Notes under the pieces: generated by a model
Database searches by the model: none
Told to the model about the DNA's origin: nothing
Seen by the model: the letters and a program-made list of their open reading frames with translations, nothing else
In this document: positions 1 through 5,859 of the stretch, piece by piece
Layout of the letters: each line of letters opens with the position of its first letter
Position numbering within the stretch: position 1 is the first letter of the stretch
Assembly: GCA_030605805.1 (NCBI GenBank)
Contig: JAUWHQ010000094.1
Location: 1-7,987 of the forward strand
Source of the DNA: Methanosarcinales archaeon
Lineage (GTDB): Archaea > Halobacteriota > Methanosarcinia > Methanosarcinales > Methanogasteraceae
DNA length: 7,987 bases
Direction of reading: 5' to 3'
Made by a program: the position numbers and the translations under genes

Positions 1-209
1 AGATGCTTGATCAGTTCATGGACCGATTCGATACTACCTGCATCTGCCGCCGCATCCGCCCGCTCAAGCAGATGATCGGTGACATCCTTAAGAGCAGAGG
101 TCACGACGATCAGTTCATGCTCACGGTACCGGTTTATCAACTCGGCGACCCATTTTATCTTCTCGCCATCCGCAATCGACGCACCACCGAACTTCATGAT
201 CAACCGCAT
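1..209 (-). CDS. lysC: Aspartate kinase, N-terminal part (cut by window edge)
   Basis: Aspartate kinase phosphorylates L-aspartate with ATP, the first step towards lysine, threonine and methionine. Reading leftwards from the ATG at 209 gives 69 residues without a stop before the window ends. They include the amino-acid-kinase signature KFGGAS (residues 6-11), which forms the ATP-phosphate loop, and a second strand with VVTSALKDVTDHLL (35-48), closely matching the VVVSA..(D/E)VT segment of archaeal aspartokinases. An ATG at 197 (residue 5) is an alternative start. AAGGAG lies about 19 nt before the first ATG, rather far, so the start is uncertain. The family usually has about 450-470 residues with C-terminal ACT domains, none of it visible here. 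Other amino-acid kinases share the fold, but the second motif favours aspartokinase. Confidence 0.85.
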   Translation of the reverse strand, partial: MRLIMKFGGASIADGEKIKWVAELINRYREHELIVVTSALKDVTDHLLERADAAADAGSIESVHELIKH

Positions 210-401
210 ATCTGGTAAGGGGGCGATGCTCCTTGAAAAAGATAGCGGTTAGAACATGGCTGTCGATTTTGTATGGTGCTCAAGTGTCAGACCAAACCAC
301 GCGAGTCCGGTAATCGATTTTCCCGGGCACGTATCGGTCCCGCCCCACAAAACCACACCCGACCACGCGCCAGCCATCGACCTCCGCGTACCTTATGATA
401 G

Positions 402-445
402 CCTCCCGAAGTCAGCGACCCCGTTTTGAAAAAAACGGGTCATCC
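402..445. terminator. Hairpin downstream of the DUF5615 gene (repeat copy X)
   Basis: GACCCCGTTTT (417-427) and AAAACGGGTC (432-441) form a near-perfect inverted repeat with a GAAA loop. It lies about 50 nt past the stop of the minus-strand toxin-antitoxin operon, with a run of seven T on that strand, so it could end that transcript; in the other direction it precedes no plus-strand gene. A diverged copy of hairpin and flanks occurs at 5714-5749, again downstream of a minus-strand gene. The remainder of the 281-nt gap 210-490 shows no convincing gene or promoter. Confidence 0.45.
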
Positions 446-490
446 ATGTGCCATTGCTTCAGACTTTGACGTTGCGCCCCCTCAGTTTGA

Positions 491-850
491 TCACTTCCCC
501 CTACCAGTCCGCCACACACTCTGCACCACATCCCGCATCACAACCAGCAAACCAAGCCATTCCTTTGCTGCAAATTGAGTTATTGCTTGCATGACTCGCT
601 GGTGAATCTTGTGTCGATTCGGCTGTTTAAGTCGCACAATCAGAATGCCGTGGTGGAGTTCATAACGATGTTGCGTAAACCCCTTGTCTGTCGTGATCAA
701 CAATCGCCCTTCTCGCTGAACCGTCTCCCAGAGAGCATCATCAGTCATGCCCTCATCCGCTGTGCCGCGAATGTCTCGCACGTCGTGCCCCATCTCACGC
801 AGCACCCGAACGGTCATCAATGGTATGTTTTCGTCCACGAAAATCTTCAT
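491..850 (-). CDS. DUF5615 (Mut7-C/PIN-like) protein, predicted toxin
   Basis: This 119-aa protein matches the DUF5615 family (COG4634), a PIN-like fold predicted to act as an RNase. Visible hallmarks are the N-terminal MKIFVDENIP with acidic residues D6 and E7, the GHDV turn (21-24), an acidic segment GMTDDALW (34-41), and LITTDKGF (51-58) with D55, where family members usually read TDxDF. The C-terminal half carries the usual RL..P strand and helix. The length is normal. The ATG overlaps the stop of the upstream DUF433 gene as ATGA, indicating translational coupling, and this order (DUF433 then DUF5615) is the standard arrangement of these predicted toxin-antitoxin pairs. Toxicity is inferred from the family, not shown here. 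Confidence 0.88.
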   Translation of the reverse strand: MKIFVDENIPLMTVRVLREMGHDVRDIRGTADEGMTDDALWETVQREGRLLITTDKGFTQHRYELHHGILIVRLKQPNRHKIHQRVMQAITQFAAKEWLGLLVVMRDVVQSVWRTGRGK

Positions 851-1083
851 GCCGCACTCGCCAATGCCTCAATGGGCGTAACTTGTTCCTCAGCCAGCGA
901 CGCTGCGTAGTCAAGACAGATAAGAATATCCTCCAGTTCAAGTGAAGGGTACTCTTCCAGAAGCTCCTCGATCGTGTCTCCATTTGCCAGCATGTGTATG
1001 ATCTGGTGGACTGGGATACGGGTCCCTTTAATGCAAGCCTGCCCGTGGCAAACCTTTGGATCGATTGAAATACGGGGATACAT
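847..1083 (-). CDS. DUF433 protein, predicted antitoxin
   Basis: The 78-aa product is a typical DUF433 protein (COG2442): RISIDPKVCHGQACIKGTRIPV at the N-terminus (residues 4-25, key residues G14, K19, G20, T21, R22), then a helix-turn region LANGDTIEELLEEYPSLELEDI and a C-terminal LDYAASLA helix. The family has a small winged-helix-like fold and is paired with PIN-like toxins; antitoxins of this type commonly bind the toxin and repress their own operon. The start at 1083 is fixed by a Shine-Dalgarno site of ten matching bases, and the stop overlaps the next ATG. There is no gap upstream: the reading frame of a truncated surface-protein gene ends inside the ribosome site, so the pair may now be transcribed from that gene's promoter and translationally coupled to it. 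Confidence 0.9.
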   Translation of the reverse strand: MYPRISIDPKVCHGQACIKGTRIPVHQIIHMLANGDTIEELLEEYPSLELEDILICLDYAASLAEEQVTPIEALASAA

Positions 1084-1086
1084 AAC

Positions 1087-1096
1087 ATCACCTCCT
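1087..1096 (-). promoter_or_regulatory. Exceptionally strong Shine-Dalgarno site of the DUF433 gene
   Basis: The minus strand reads AGGAGGTGAT followed by GTT and the ATG. It is complementary over ten bases to the usual 16S 3' end (AUCACCUCCU) and decides the start at 1083. The TGA inside it is at the same time the stop codon of the upstream truncated frame (1088-1090). Confidence 0.9.
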
Positions 1097-1273
1097 CATA
1101 GGTCGATTGCTTCTACCGCCGCTGTTTGATATGTTTATCGCTCTTCGGTAGTTCCATCCGGGGTCTGCACTCGCTATCGGTGCGATTGAAGCGAGAAACA
1201 TCGCCGCAACTAAAAGGGATATGAACATCTTTTGGGTACAGTTGCTTTTTTGTTTCACTTTCATGGTTTTCAT
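1088..1273 (-). pseudogene. Truncated secreted surface protein (signal peptide plus start of a DUF2341-like domain)
   Basis: The frame from the ATG at 1273 gives 61 residues. A basic N-region (MKTMKVKQK) is followed by a hydrophobic stretch (about residues 16-36, MFISLLVAAMFLASIAPIAS), a likely signal-peptidase site after ASA, and then DPGWNYRRAINISNSGG. The W-x-YR-x-x-I-x-I-x-N pattern is how DUF2341 domains of archaeal surface proteins begin. After GG the sequence turns into RSNRPMRR and stops, so the several-hundred-residue remainder is missing. GGAG nine bases before the ATG supports this start; ATG codons also occur at 1264. It is most simply the 5' remnant of a surface-protein gene cut off where the toxin-antitoxin pair now begins. 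A functional short secreted peptide cannot be excluded. A weak AT-rich box (AATATATGA, near 1297-1305) may be its promoter. Confidence 0.6.
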
Positions 1274-1330
1274 GATTTCCAACTCCTTCTGTTTTCATAT
1301 ATTCTTTGTCTTGAGCCCAAAACCGCGCCA

Positions 1331-1350
1331 CCCCGCAATGAATTGCGAGG
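1331..1350 (-). terminator. Hairpin downstream of the HNH gene
   Basis: CGCAAT (1334-1339) and ATTGCG (1342-1347) form a six-base stem around GA, extendable by two C-G pairs past one mismatch. It lies about 30 nt beyond the HNH stop codon, and TTTT follows shortly after on the minus strand. A transcription-ending role is plausible, but the T run is short. Confidence 0.3.
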
Positions 1351-1364
1351 CATCACGCTATCTC

Positions 1365-1690
1365 GAACGACATTCTATTATAGTTTTACTCTTCCTTCGC
1401 CACTTTCCCAGTTGTCTGGCACTTCACTGTCTGTGAATTCTTTTAGTGCTTTGTAAATGGCTGGCTTTAATACGTAATCAAGTGCATATGCACAGTTTGG
1501 ACATAATGCCAGACAGTTAACCTCTTTGTTGTCTCCACCAGCTTCATTATTCACTATGTGTGCCCATTCCAGTCCGTTGTTTTTTCCATGTAGCTTAGTT
1601 CCACAAATCTGGCATCCGCTTTCACATCGCCCTCTAAACCACTCTGAATCTTTGTTTGGTTCTCTCATTTACATCGCCCCAATGTCGTTC
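1365..1690. repeat. 10-bp inverted repeat bracketing the HNH gene
   Basis: GAACGACATT stands at 1365-1374, and its exact reverse complement AATGTCGTTC at 1681-1690. The two copies lie 3 nt past the stop codon and 12 nt before the start codon of the HNH gene, so they frame it tightly. No target-site duplication was seen around the outer ends. It may mark a small mobile unit or be chance. Confidence 0.4.
1378..1668 (-). CDS. Small HNH-type zinc-binding protein lacking the last HNH histidine
   Basis: The 96-aa product has the layout of an HNH nuclease domain: the zinc pair CQIC (C19, C22), then LEWAHI with the first histidine H37, a glycine-rich EAGGDNKEVN with the central asparagine N51, and CLALCPNC with C56 and C59. 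The position after C59, normally the last histidine of HNH (CPNCH), is alanine (A60, followed by YALD). This may abolish or alter metal-dependent cleavage. The protein is little more than the domain itself, with ten residues before it and a helical tail (about 68-80), so it could be a fragment of a larger nuclease or a stand-alone form. The start is the first ATG after an in-frame TAA; GGGGCGATG just upstream is a moderate ribosome site. It is bracketed by an inverted repeat and shares strand but not an operon with the toxin-antitoxin genes. Confidence 0.72.
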   Translation of the reverse strand: MREPNKDSEWFRGRCESGCQICGTKLHGKNNGLEWAHIVNNEAGGDNKEVNCLALCPNCAYALDYVLKPAIYKALKEFTDSEVPDNWESGEGRVKL

Positions 1691-1721
1691 TCGCCAGTTT
1701 GGACCTGCGCTGGCTAAGCTG

Positions 1722-1729
1722 ATTATAAG
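1722..1729 (-). promoter_or_regulatory. Box A candidate for the HNH gene
   Basis: The minus strand reads GACTTATAATC, a fair archaeal box A (CTTATAAT). Start of transcription about 25 nt downstream (near 1700) would leave a leader of about 30 nt containing the ribosome site of the HNH gene. Confidence 0.4.
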
Positions 1730-1943
1730 TCACCAAACCCCGGACTTAAGTACGGAGCCTGTACACCGCGCTCTCACGTGGACTTCGCCGGCGTCTTGCA
1801 CGTAATCAGACAGTAGCAAACCCGTGCATAGATCATGGCAGAGTTTTCCTCGTTCCATGACCGGTAAATCGAAACTCATCCGATATAAAACCGCTCCGTG
1901 AGACTCCCCATTCAACCCACCCGTACACGATCCTGATCCGGTG
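1729..1943. repeat. Diverged intergenic repeat, copy A
   Basis: This stretch shares collinear blocks with copy B (7324-7549): an identical 20-bp block at 1737-1756 ending in CTTAAGTACGGA, CAGAGTT at 1839-1845, TCCATG at 1854-1859, ATATAAAACC at 1883-1892, and an identical 15-bp block GATCCTGATCCGGTG at 1929-1943. The offset between copies drifts only from 5595 to 5606, so order and spacing are kept. A minus-strand reading frame covers it, but the identical blocks are read in different frames in the two copies, which argues against coding. The CTTAAGTACG block resembles the box A of leuS and of the gene at 2048, so a small RNA starting near 1770 is conceivable. With its flanks it fills most of the 379-nt gap 1669-2047. 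Confidence 0.7.
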
Positions 1944-2009
1944 CCAGACAAAGCCTAACAGCCCCTTTTTAGCGACGGGCGGCGTGCGCACAGATCAGGC
2001 AACACCGCC

Positions 2010-2024
2010 GTAAATTTAAGTACG
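2010..2024 (+). promoter_or_regulatory. BRE/box A promoter giving a probably leaderless mRNA
   Basis: GTAAA (BRE-like) followed by TTTAAGTA (2015-2022) lies 26 nt before the ATG at 2048. With the usual archaeal spacing of about 25 nt, transcription would begin at or next to the start codon. This agrees with the lack of any Shine-Dalgarno sequence in ACCATCAAAACCATA before it. The leuS box A (TTAAAGTACG) is nearly the same. Confidence 0.55.
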
Positions 2025-2047
2025 CATCCCGAACCATCAAAACCATA

Positions 2048-2566
2048 ATGCGATTGGGCGATATCATCGAAGTATCCTCGGCTGACAGTTACATCGCGAA
2101 ACTCGCTGACGAGGACCGCGGGTTTATCGGGCAGTTCGTCTCCATACCGGCAAAAGAGAGCGTGATCATCGGCGTCATCGCCGGACTTGCCCATTCAGTG
2201 AGAGAGGAGATGCTCGGGTTTTTATCGCCGGATAAAAAGATCAAATACCAGCCGTACATCGAGGATTACAAGAACAGTTACGCAATCATTCGCGGGCTCG
2301 GGAGACTGCCAGGTAACGGGGATGAGACCGACAGATACATGATCGATAAGCCGCCGCACATCGACGATCCTGTTGAGCCGGCATCACACGACGAGATCGT
2401 GCGGTTCCATACGGTGCATGGAAAACCGGGCGCCCGATATCTACATGACATGCAGGATCAACTGGATGCGCCGGTTATTATGAGCATGACCAAACAGATC
2501 GAGGCTGCAATTCCTGAGAGCGGCGACATGCTGCGTCTGGTCAGACGGTATGTGAAGCGGACTTAA
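2048..2566 (+). CDS. Uncharacterised archaeal protein, possible small beta-barrel N-terminus
   Basis: I do not recognise this 172-aa protein. The N-terminal 60 residues (MRLGDIIEVSSADSYIAKLADEDRGFIGQFVSI...VIIGVIAGL) alternate short hydrophobic strands with turns and end in V-x-x-G-x-I-x-G, somewhat like the HAS-barrel found at the N-terminus of HerA-type ATPases; that resemblance is weak and only a suggestion. A middle segment (about 70-110) is polar and tyrosine-rich, and the C-terminus (about 115-172) is mostly helical, opening with DEIVRFHTVHG and ending with a basic RLVRRYVKRT. No signal peptide, membrane segment, cysteine cluster or nucleotide-binding loop is visible. Codon use resembles leuS, so it looks like a native chromosomal gene. 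It is convergent with leuS, 62 nt apart, and has its own promoter. Confidence 0.75.
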   Translation: MRLGDIIEVSSADSYIAKLADEDRGFIGQFVSIPAKESVIIGVIAGLAHSVREEMLGFLSPDKKIKYQPYIEDYKNSYAIIRGLGRLPGNGDETDRYMIDKPPHIDDPVEPASHDEIVRFHTVHGKPGARYLHDMQDQLDAPVIMSMTKQIEAAIPESGDMLRLVRRYVKRT

Positions 2567-2628
2567 GCGATATGCGACGGCTGCCGCATGACATCCGGGT
2601 CGTCTGCTACCCTCTCGCGGATTTTAGG

Positions 2629-5550
2629 CTATTTTGCGCTCTTGACATAGATCGCAGGTCTGCCCGGTTCTGCAAACTTCCGCCTGCCATGGGGATCGAG
2701 GTCATCTCCGGCGGCATCGGCATCCAGCACCTCGACTGCGCACCCGAGTTCCTGCTTAAAGAACTCACGTGCCTCTGAAAGCACAGCGCGCTCATCCGGT
2801 CCCTCGAGACGGTCATCTCCTCGCACATCGTCCCATGTCCGCACATCCTTGATCAACTGCTGCACAAACTTCGGAACATCCCGCGCATGTTTCTTGATTT
2901 CAGGATCCTGCATCAATTCCTTCATCAGAGAGCCTATATCCAGTTTTCCAGCCCGACTCGCCAGAAGAACCTGCTCAAGCACCGTATTCTTCCAGACCGG
3001 GGCTGTGAACAGTGTTATTCGCTCCGGTTTCATCGATGTCACCCTGATGATCTCCTCGATGTCGTCGAGTGTGCTCTCGACCAGTTCTTCTGCTCGTTCG
3101 GCATGTCTGTCGATCAAACCCGAATCCGGAGCGGGATATTCCGAAAGCGAGACAAAACCATCCTCTCCAATCCCTCTCCACAGTTCTTCGCAGATATGCG
3201 GCGTGAACGGAGCCATCAACCTGATCCAGACATGTATGACATCTTTCAGTGACGAAACGCCGCCTCTGCGCTGATACCACTTCAGATCGTGCATCAACAG
3301 ATAGAACGCGTTCTGGAGTGCGTGTCTCGTGCGGAGCACCTCAAGAGCGTCTCTCGTTTCAGAAATCCGGTGTTGAAGCCGGCTCATCATCCATTTATCG
3401 ATGATCTTTGGCGGTTCATCGCTCTTCTGATCGTTGATGACACTGTATACGAGATTGTAAAATTTCTCGACCTGTTTCTGATTGTTTTTCACGCTCTCTG
3501 ACCGCCAATCCGCATCCTGGGTGTGTTCGGCTGTGCCAAGGATGTATAGCCTTGTGACGTCCGCCCCGTACTCTGTAACAGCATGTTTCATCGTGAGCAG
3601 CGGTCCCTTTGACTTGCTCATCTTCTCTCCTTCGAGAGAGACAAAACCGTTGACAGCAATCGCTCTGGGGAGCATTTTCTTCGGAAAGATCGCTACATGG
3701 TGGAATATGAAGAACAGAAGGTGATTCGGGACCAGATCCTTCCCGGACGACCTGATGTCAACAGGATACCAGTATTTTAGGTCAGCACGTATCTGTTTTG
3801 CGATATCTTCACCGATTGGCAGGTTGCGGGCGCCCCCTTCACCGAGCAGCACATAATCAAAGAACGCGGGCGTCAGTTGATCAACGTCTACCCTGTCAAG
3901 ATACTTTGAGATGATATAATACGACATATAAATCGTTGAATCGGCGAGAGACTCGATCAGCCACTCGTTGTCCCATGGCAACCTTGTCCCGAGTCCTTTT
4001 CTGCGGGCGCACGCCTTGTCCTTGAGCCAATCAATCTTGTTCTCAAATTCAACGCGCAGTTCGGCAGGAATGATCTGCATATCAGAGAGATGCGCGTATA
4101 CCCGGTCTTTCCACTCCGGATTTGAGTAGTTGACGAACCACTGGTCTTTTACCATCTTCACGACGCACGTTGTCCCGCATCTGCACACAACAGGCAGCTC
4201 GCTGAACTCGTAAAAAATGTCTGCAACACCGCGTTCGACCAGATCATTGGTTAAAACGTCTTTTATCTTTGAAACCGCGATTCCGGCGTATTTTCCTGTG
4301 TTTTCCTTGAGTATCCCGCTGTGAAACTCCTTTCGGTACACGAGCTTCGTAGCCTGTTCAGCAAGCGGGTCTGACTGGTCGCTTACACCGAGTTCGTCCA
4401 CCGCCTCGATGGCAGGAAACTCGCCCATGTCAGGGACCCTGATCAGCGAGATCATCTCGAGATCGGATACGTCGCCTGAAATCCCGTACTCGCCAAGATC
4501 GACGCCTCTCAGGTCCCGGAGCGCAAGATAGTCATAAGGAGCGTGGGCTGGCACGCCCATCACGATCCCGCTCCCGTTTGCCGGATCCACGAAGTTTGCC
4601 GGAAGGATCAGCACGTCATGATCGATCACAGGATTTTTAACCGTTCTTCCAATCAGATCGACGCCCCTGATCTCTCCGATCTTCTCAACCACCTTGTCGG
4701 TGTGTGTCAGCTTCTGATACGCCTCCTCGCTGACGATCCACTGCTCACCGTTGACCGTGACCTTCGCATGTATGACGTCCGGATTGACCCAGAGATTCGT
4801 CACCCCGAAGACAGTCTCAGGACGCAGCGTGGCACATGGGAGGATCCACTCGTCGGATATATCTGATATATCTGATCCGTTTGGTCCGTTCGATCCATCC
4901 GACACGTCTGATTTGAGTTTGAACTTGAGAAGAGTGTAATCAAGGATGTTTGCGCCCTCCCCACGAAGCAAATCGTGATCCTCGACCGGATTATTGTCAT
5001 TCGGGCACCATCTCACCGGATGTGAGCCTTTTACGATATAGCCCATCCCGTGCAGCTTATTGAACTGCCATTCGATGAATTTCTTGTAAGCCGGGTCGAT
5101 CGTTGTGAATCTCCGTGTCCAGTCGATCGAATACCCAATCGACCGCATGGCTGCCTCCGATTCCCTGCCGAAGTACTCCACAAGCGATTCAGGAGAATCG
5201 AGCTTTGAGATCACGTCACCTGAGATGCCATGCAGTTCTGTGTAGACCCGAATGGTCTCAGGATCACGCTTTGCGATCAGTTCGGCAAGTCCGATGATCG
5301 GCGTGCCTGTCGCATGGAACGCCATCGGGAACAGGACGTTTAACCCGAGCATCCGCCTGTATCTTGCTATGACGTCCCCGATGGTGAAAGTTCTGGTATG
5401 ACCCGCGTGCAAATTTCCGTTTAAGTAAGGATATGGAATTGTTATGAAATATTTCTCTTTATCGGATCTTTCTGGCTGAAATATACGGCTTTCGTCCCAT
5501 TTTTTCTGCCATTCATTCTCGATTGCCTGTGGATTGTATCGTGGATTCAT
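2629..5550 (-). CDS. leuS: Leucyl-tRNA synthetase, archaeal type
   Basis: Class I synthetase charging tRNA-Leu with leucine in the cytoplasm. The 973-residue length fits archaeal LeuRS. The ATP site shows PYPYLNGNLHAGH (HIGH-type motif HAGH, residues 48-51) and EKMSKSKG (KMSKS near 643-647). Between them lies the CP1 editing domain, with TLRPETVFGVTNLWV (from 241) and GVPAHAPYDY containing the conserved aspartate at 340, which in this family contacts the mischarged amino acid. A cysteine cluster CRCGTTC (456-462) precedes the return to the catalytic core. The anticodon-binding helical domain follows, and the C-terminus ends GRPAIYVKSAK. The ATG at 5550 starts MNPRYNPQAIENEWQKKWDE as in relatives; a TTG nine bases upstream is less likely. 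No clear Shine-Dalgarno site is present and box A is about 30 nt away, so the mRNA has little or no leader. Residues 214-234 form an unusual low-complexity insertion. Confidence 0.97.
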   Translation of the reverse strand: MNPRYNPQAIENEWQKKWDESRIFQPERSDKEKYFITIPYPYLNGNLHAGHTRTFTIGDVIARYRRMLGLNVLFPMAFHATGTPIIGLAELIAKRDPETIRVYTELHGISGDVISKLDSPESLVEYFGRESEAAMRSIGYSIDWTRRFTTIDPAYKKFIEWQFNKLHGMGYIVKGSHPVRWCPNDNNPVEDHDLLRGEGANILDYTLLKFKLKSDVSDGSNGPNGSDISDISDEWILPCATLRPETVFGVTNLWVNPDVIHAKVTVNGEQWIVSEEAYQKLTHTDKVVEKIGEIRGVDLIGRTVKNPVIDHDVLILPANFVDPANGSGIVMGVPAHAPYDYLALRDLRGVDLGEYGISGDVSDLEMISLIRVPDMGEFPAIEAVDELGVSDQSDPLAEQATKLVYRKEFHSGILKENTGKYAGIAVSKIKDVLTNDLVERGVADIFYEFSELPVVCRCGTTCVVKMVKDQWFVNYSNPEWKDRVYAHLSDMQIIPAELRVEFENKIDWLKDKACARRKGLGTRLPWDNEWLIESLADSTIYMSYYIISKYLDRVDVDQLTPAFFDYVLLGEGGARNLPIGEDIAKQIRADLKYWYPVDIRSSGKDLVPNHLLFFIFHHVAIFPKKMLPRAIAVNGFVSLEGEKMSKSKGPLLTMKHAVTEYGADVTRLYILGTAEHTQDADWRSESVKNNQKQVEKFYNLVYSVINDQKSDEPPKIIDKWMMSRLQHRISETRDALEVLRTRHALQNAFYLLMHDLKWYQRRGGVSSLKDVIHVWIRLMAPFTPHICEELWRGIGEDGFVSLSEYPAPDSGLIDRHAERAEELVESTLDDIEEIIRVTSMKPERITLFTAPVWKNTVLEQVLLASRAGKLDIGSLMKELMQDPEIKKHARDVPKFVQQLIKDVRTWDDVRGDDRLEGPDERAVLSEAREFFKQELGCAVEVLDADAAGDDLDPHGRRKFAEPGRPAIYVKSAK
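4853..4911 (-). repeat. Imperfect repeat encoding a Ser/Asp/Gly/Asn linker inside leuS
   Basis: Plus-strand units such as ATATCTGAT (twice in tandem) and related GATCCGTTTG/GGTCCGTTCG pieces encode SDVSDGSNGP...SDISDISD, residues about 214-233, between LKFKLK and the editing-domain start. From memory, other archaeal LeuRS have a turn of about eight residues here. The frame is kept, and the repeat structure suggests replication slippage. Confidence 0.7.
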
Positions 5551-5579
5551 GCCGATCAAGAAAACCTGAAACCCGATCG

Positions 5580-5595
5580 TACTTTAAGATTTCTT
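5580..5595 (-). promoter_or_regulatory. leuS BRE/box A promoter
   Basis: The minus strand reads AGAAATCTTAAAGTACG: a BRE-like GAAAT and box A CTTAAAGTA (5588 down to 5580), ending 30 nt before the leuS ATG. It matches the promoter of the 2048 gene (TTTAAGTACG). TTAAG and CTTAA at 5584-5588 and 5593-5597 form a small inverted repeat over the BRE/box A that a regulator could read. Confidence 0.55.
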
Positions 5596-5601
5596 AAGGA
5601 T

Positions 5602-5644
5602 CCAGAGTTGTCAACTTGCGGGGTCTTTGGGTCGATAACTCTGG
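5602..5644. other. Long-stem hairpin upstream of the leuS promoter
   Basis: CCAGAGTTGTC (5602-5612) pairs with GATAACTCTGG (5634-5644) over eleven positions with one G-U, around a G-rich 21-nt loop. It lies just upstream of the leuS box A, so it is probably not in the leuS mRNA. It could end read-through from the membrane operon, be an operator, or belong to a small RNA. The remainder of the 309-nt gap 5551-5859 holds the leuS promoter and the hairpin at 5714-5749; no gene is seen. Confidence 0.5.
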
Positions 5645-5710
5645 CATTTTAGGATGTTCGAATCTGGAACGATCGACACGAGACCAAGGGGGCGATAACA
5701 AATTCAGAAC

Positions 5711-5749
5711 AACGTCACCGACTCCGTTTTAAAAAGCGGGGCATCTTTG
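5711..5749. terminator. Hairpin downstream of the AT-rich operon (repeat copy Z)
   Basis: GTCACCGACTCCGTTTTAAA...GCGGGGCATC closely resembles GTCAGCGACCCCGTTTTGAA...CGGGTCATC at 411-444. CCGTTTT pairs with AAAA/CGG across one bulged G. It lies about 110 nt past the minus-strand stop at 5860 and could end that transcript. Two similar hairpins in like positions suggest a dispersed terminator or intergenic repeat. Confidence 0.4.
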
Positions 5750-5859
5750 GCCGATGGGGGTCGCGTGTTGGTGTGTTTGTGAAAGCGTAGACAGATGTGG
5801 GGTGGGAATGAGCAGATGCAGATGAGATCATCATGTTCAATTTTAAAGGGGTATGGTGT

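Noticed and set aside
3..218. Plus-strand open frame of 71 residues at the left edge
   Set aside because: It is antisense to the aspartate kinase start, whose frame carries the KFGGAS and VVTSA motifs; the plus-strand product resembles nothing.
795..1091. Minus-strand frame of 98 residues overlapping the DUF433 gene
   Set aside because: It is an alternate frame of the DUF433 gene, rich in Arg and Trp, without the DUF433 motifs or use of the Shine-Dalgarno site.
1730..1951. Minus-strand frame of 73 residues over repeat copy A, with a GTGSGS/VLYxM likeness to a frame over copy B
   Set aside because: Parts agree, but the 20-bp identical block is read in different frames in the two copies, so the likeness reflects DNA rather than protein conservation.
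2849..3724. Several plus-strand frames inside leuS (2849-3274, 2887-3252, 3482-3724)
   Set aside because: They lie antisense to strongly conserved LeuRS sequence and show no family likeness or ribosome sites.
5655..5671. GTTCGAATC resembling a tRNA T-loop
   Set aside because: The bases around the loop do not form the five-pair T stem, and no acceptor, D or anticodon arms can be placed around it.
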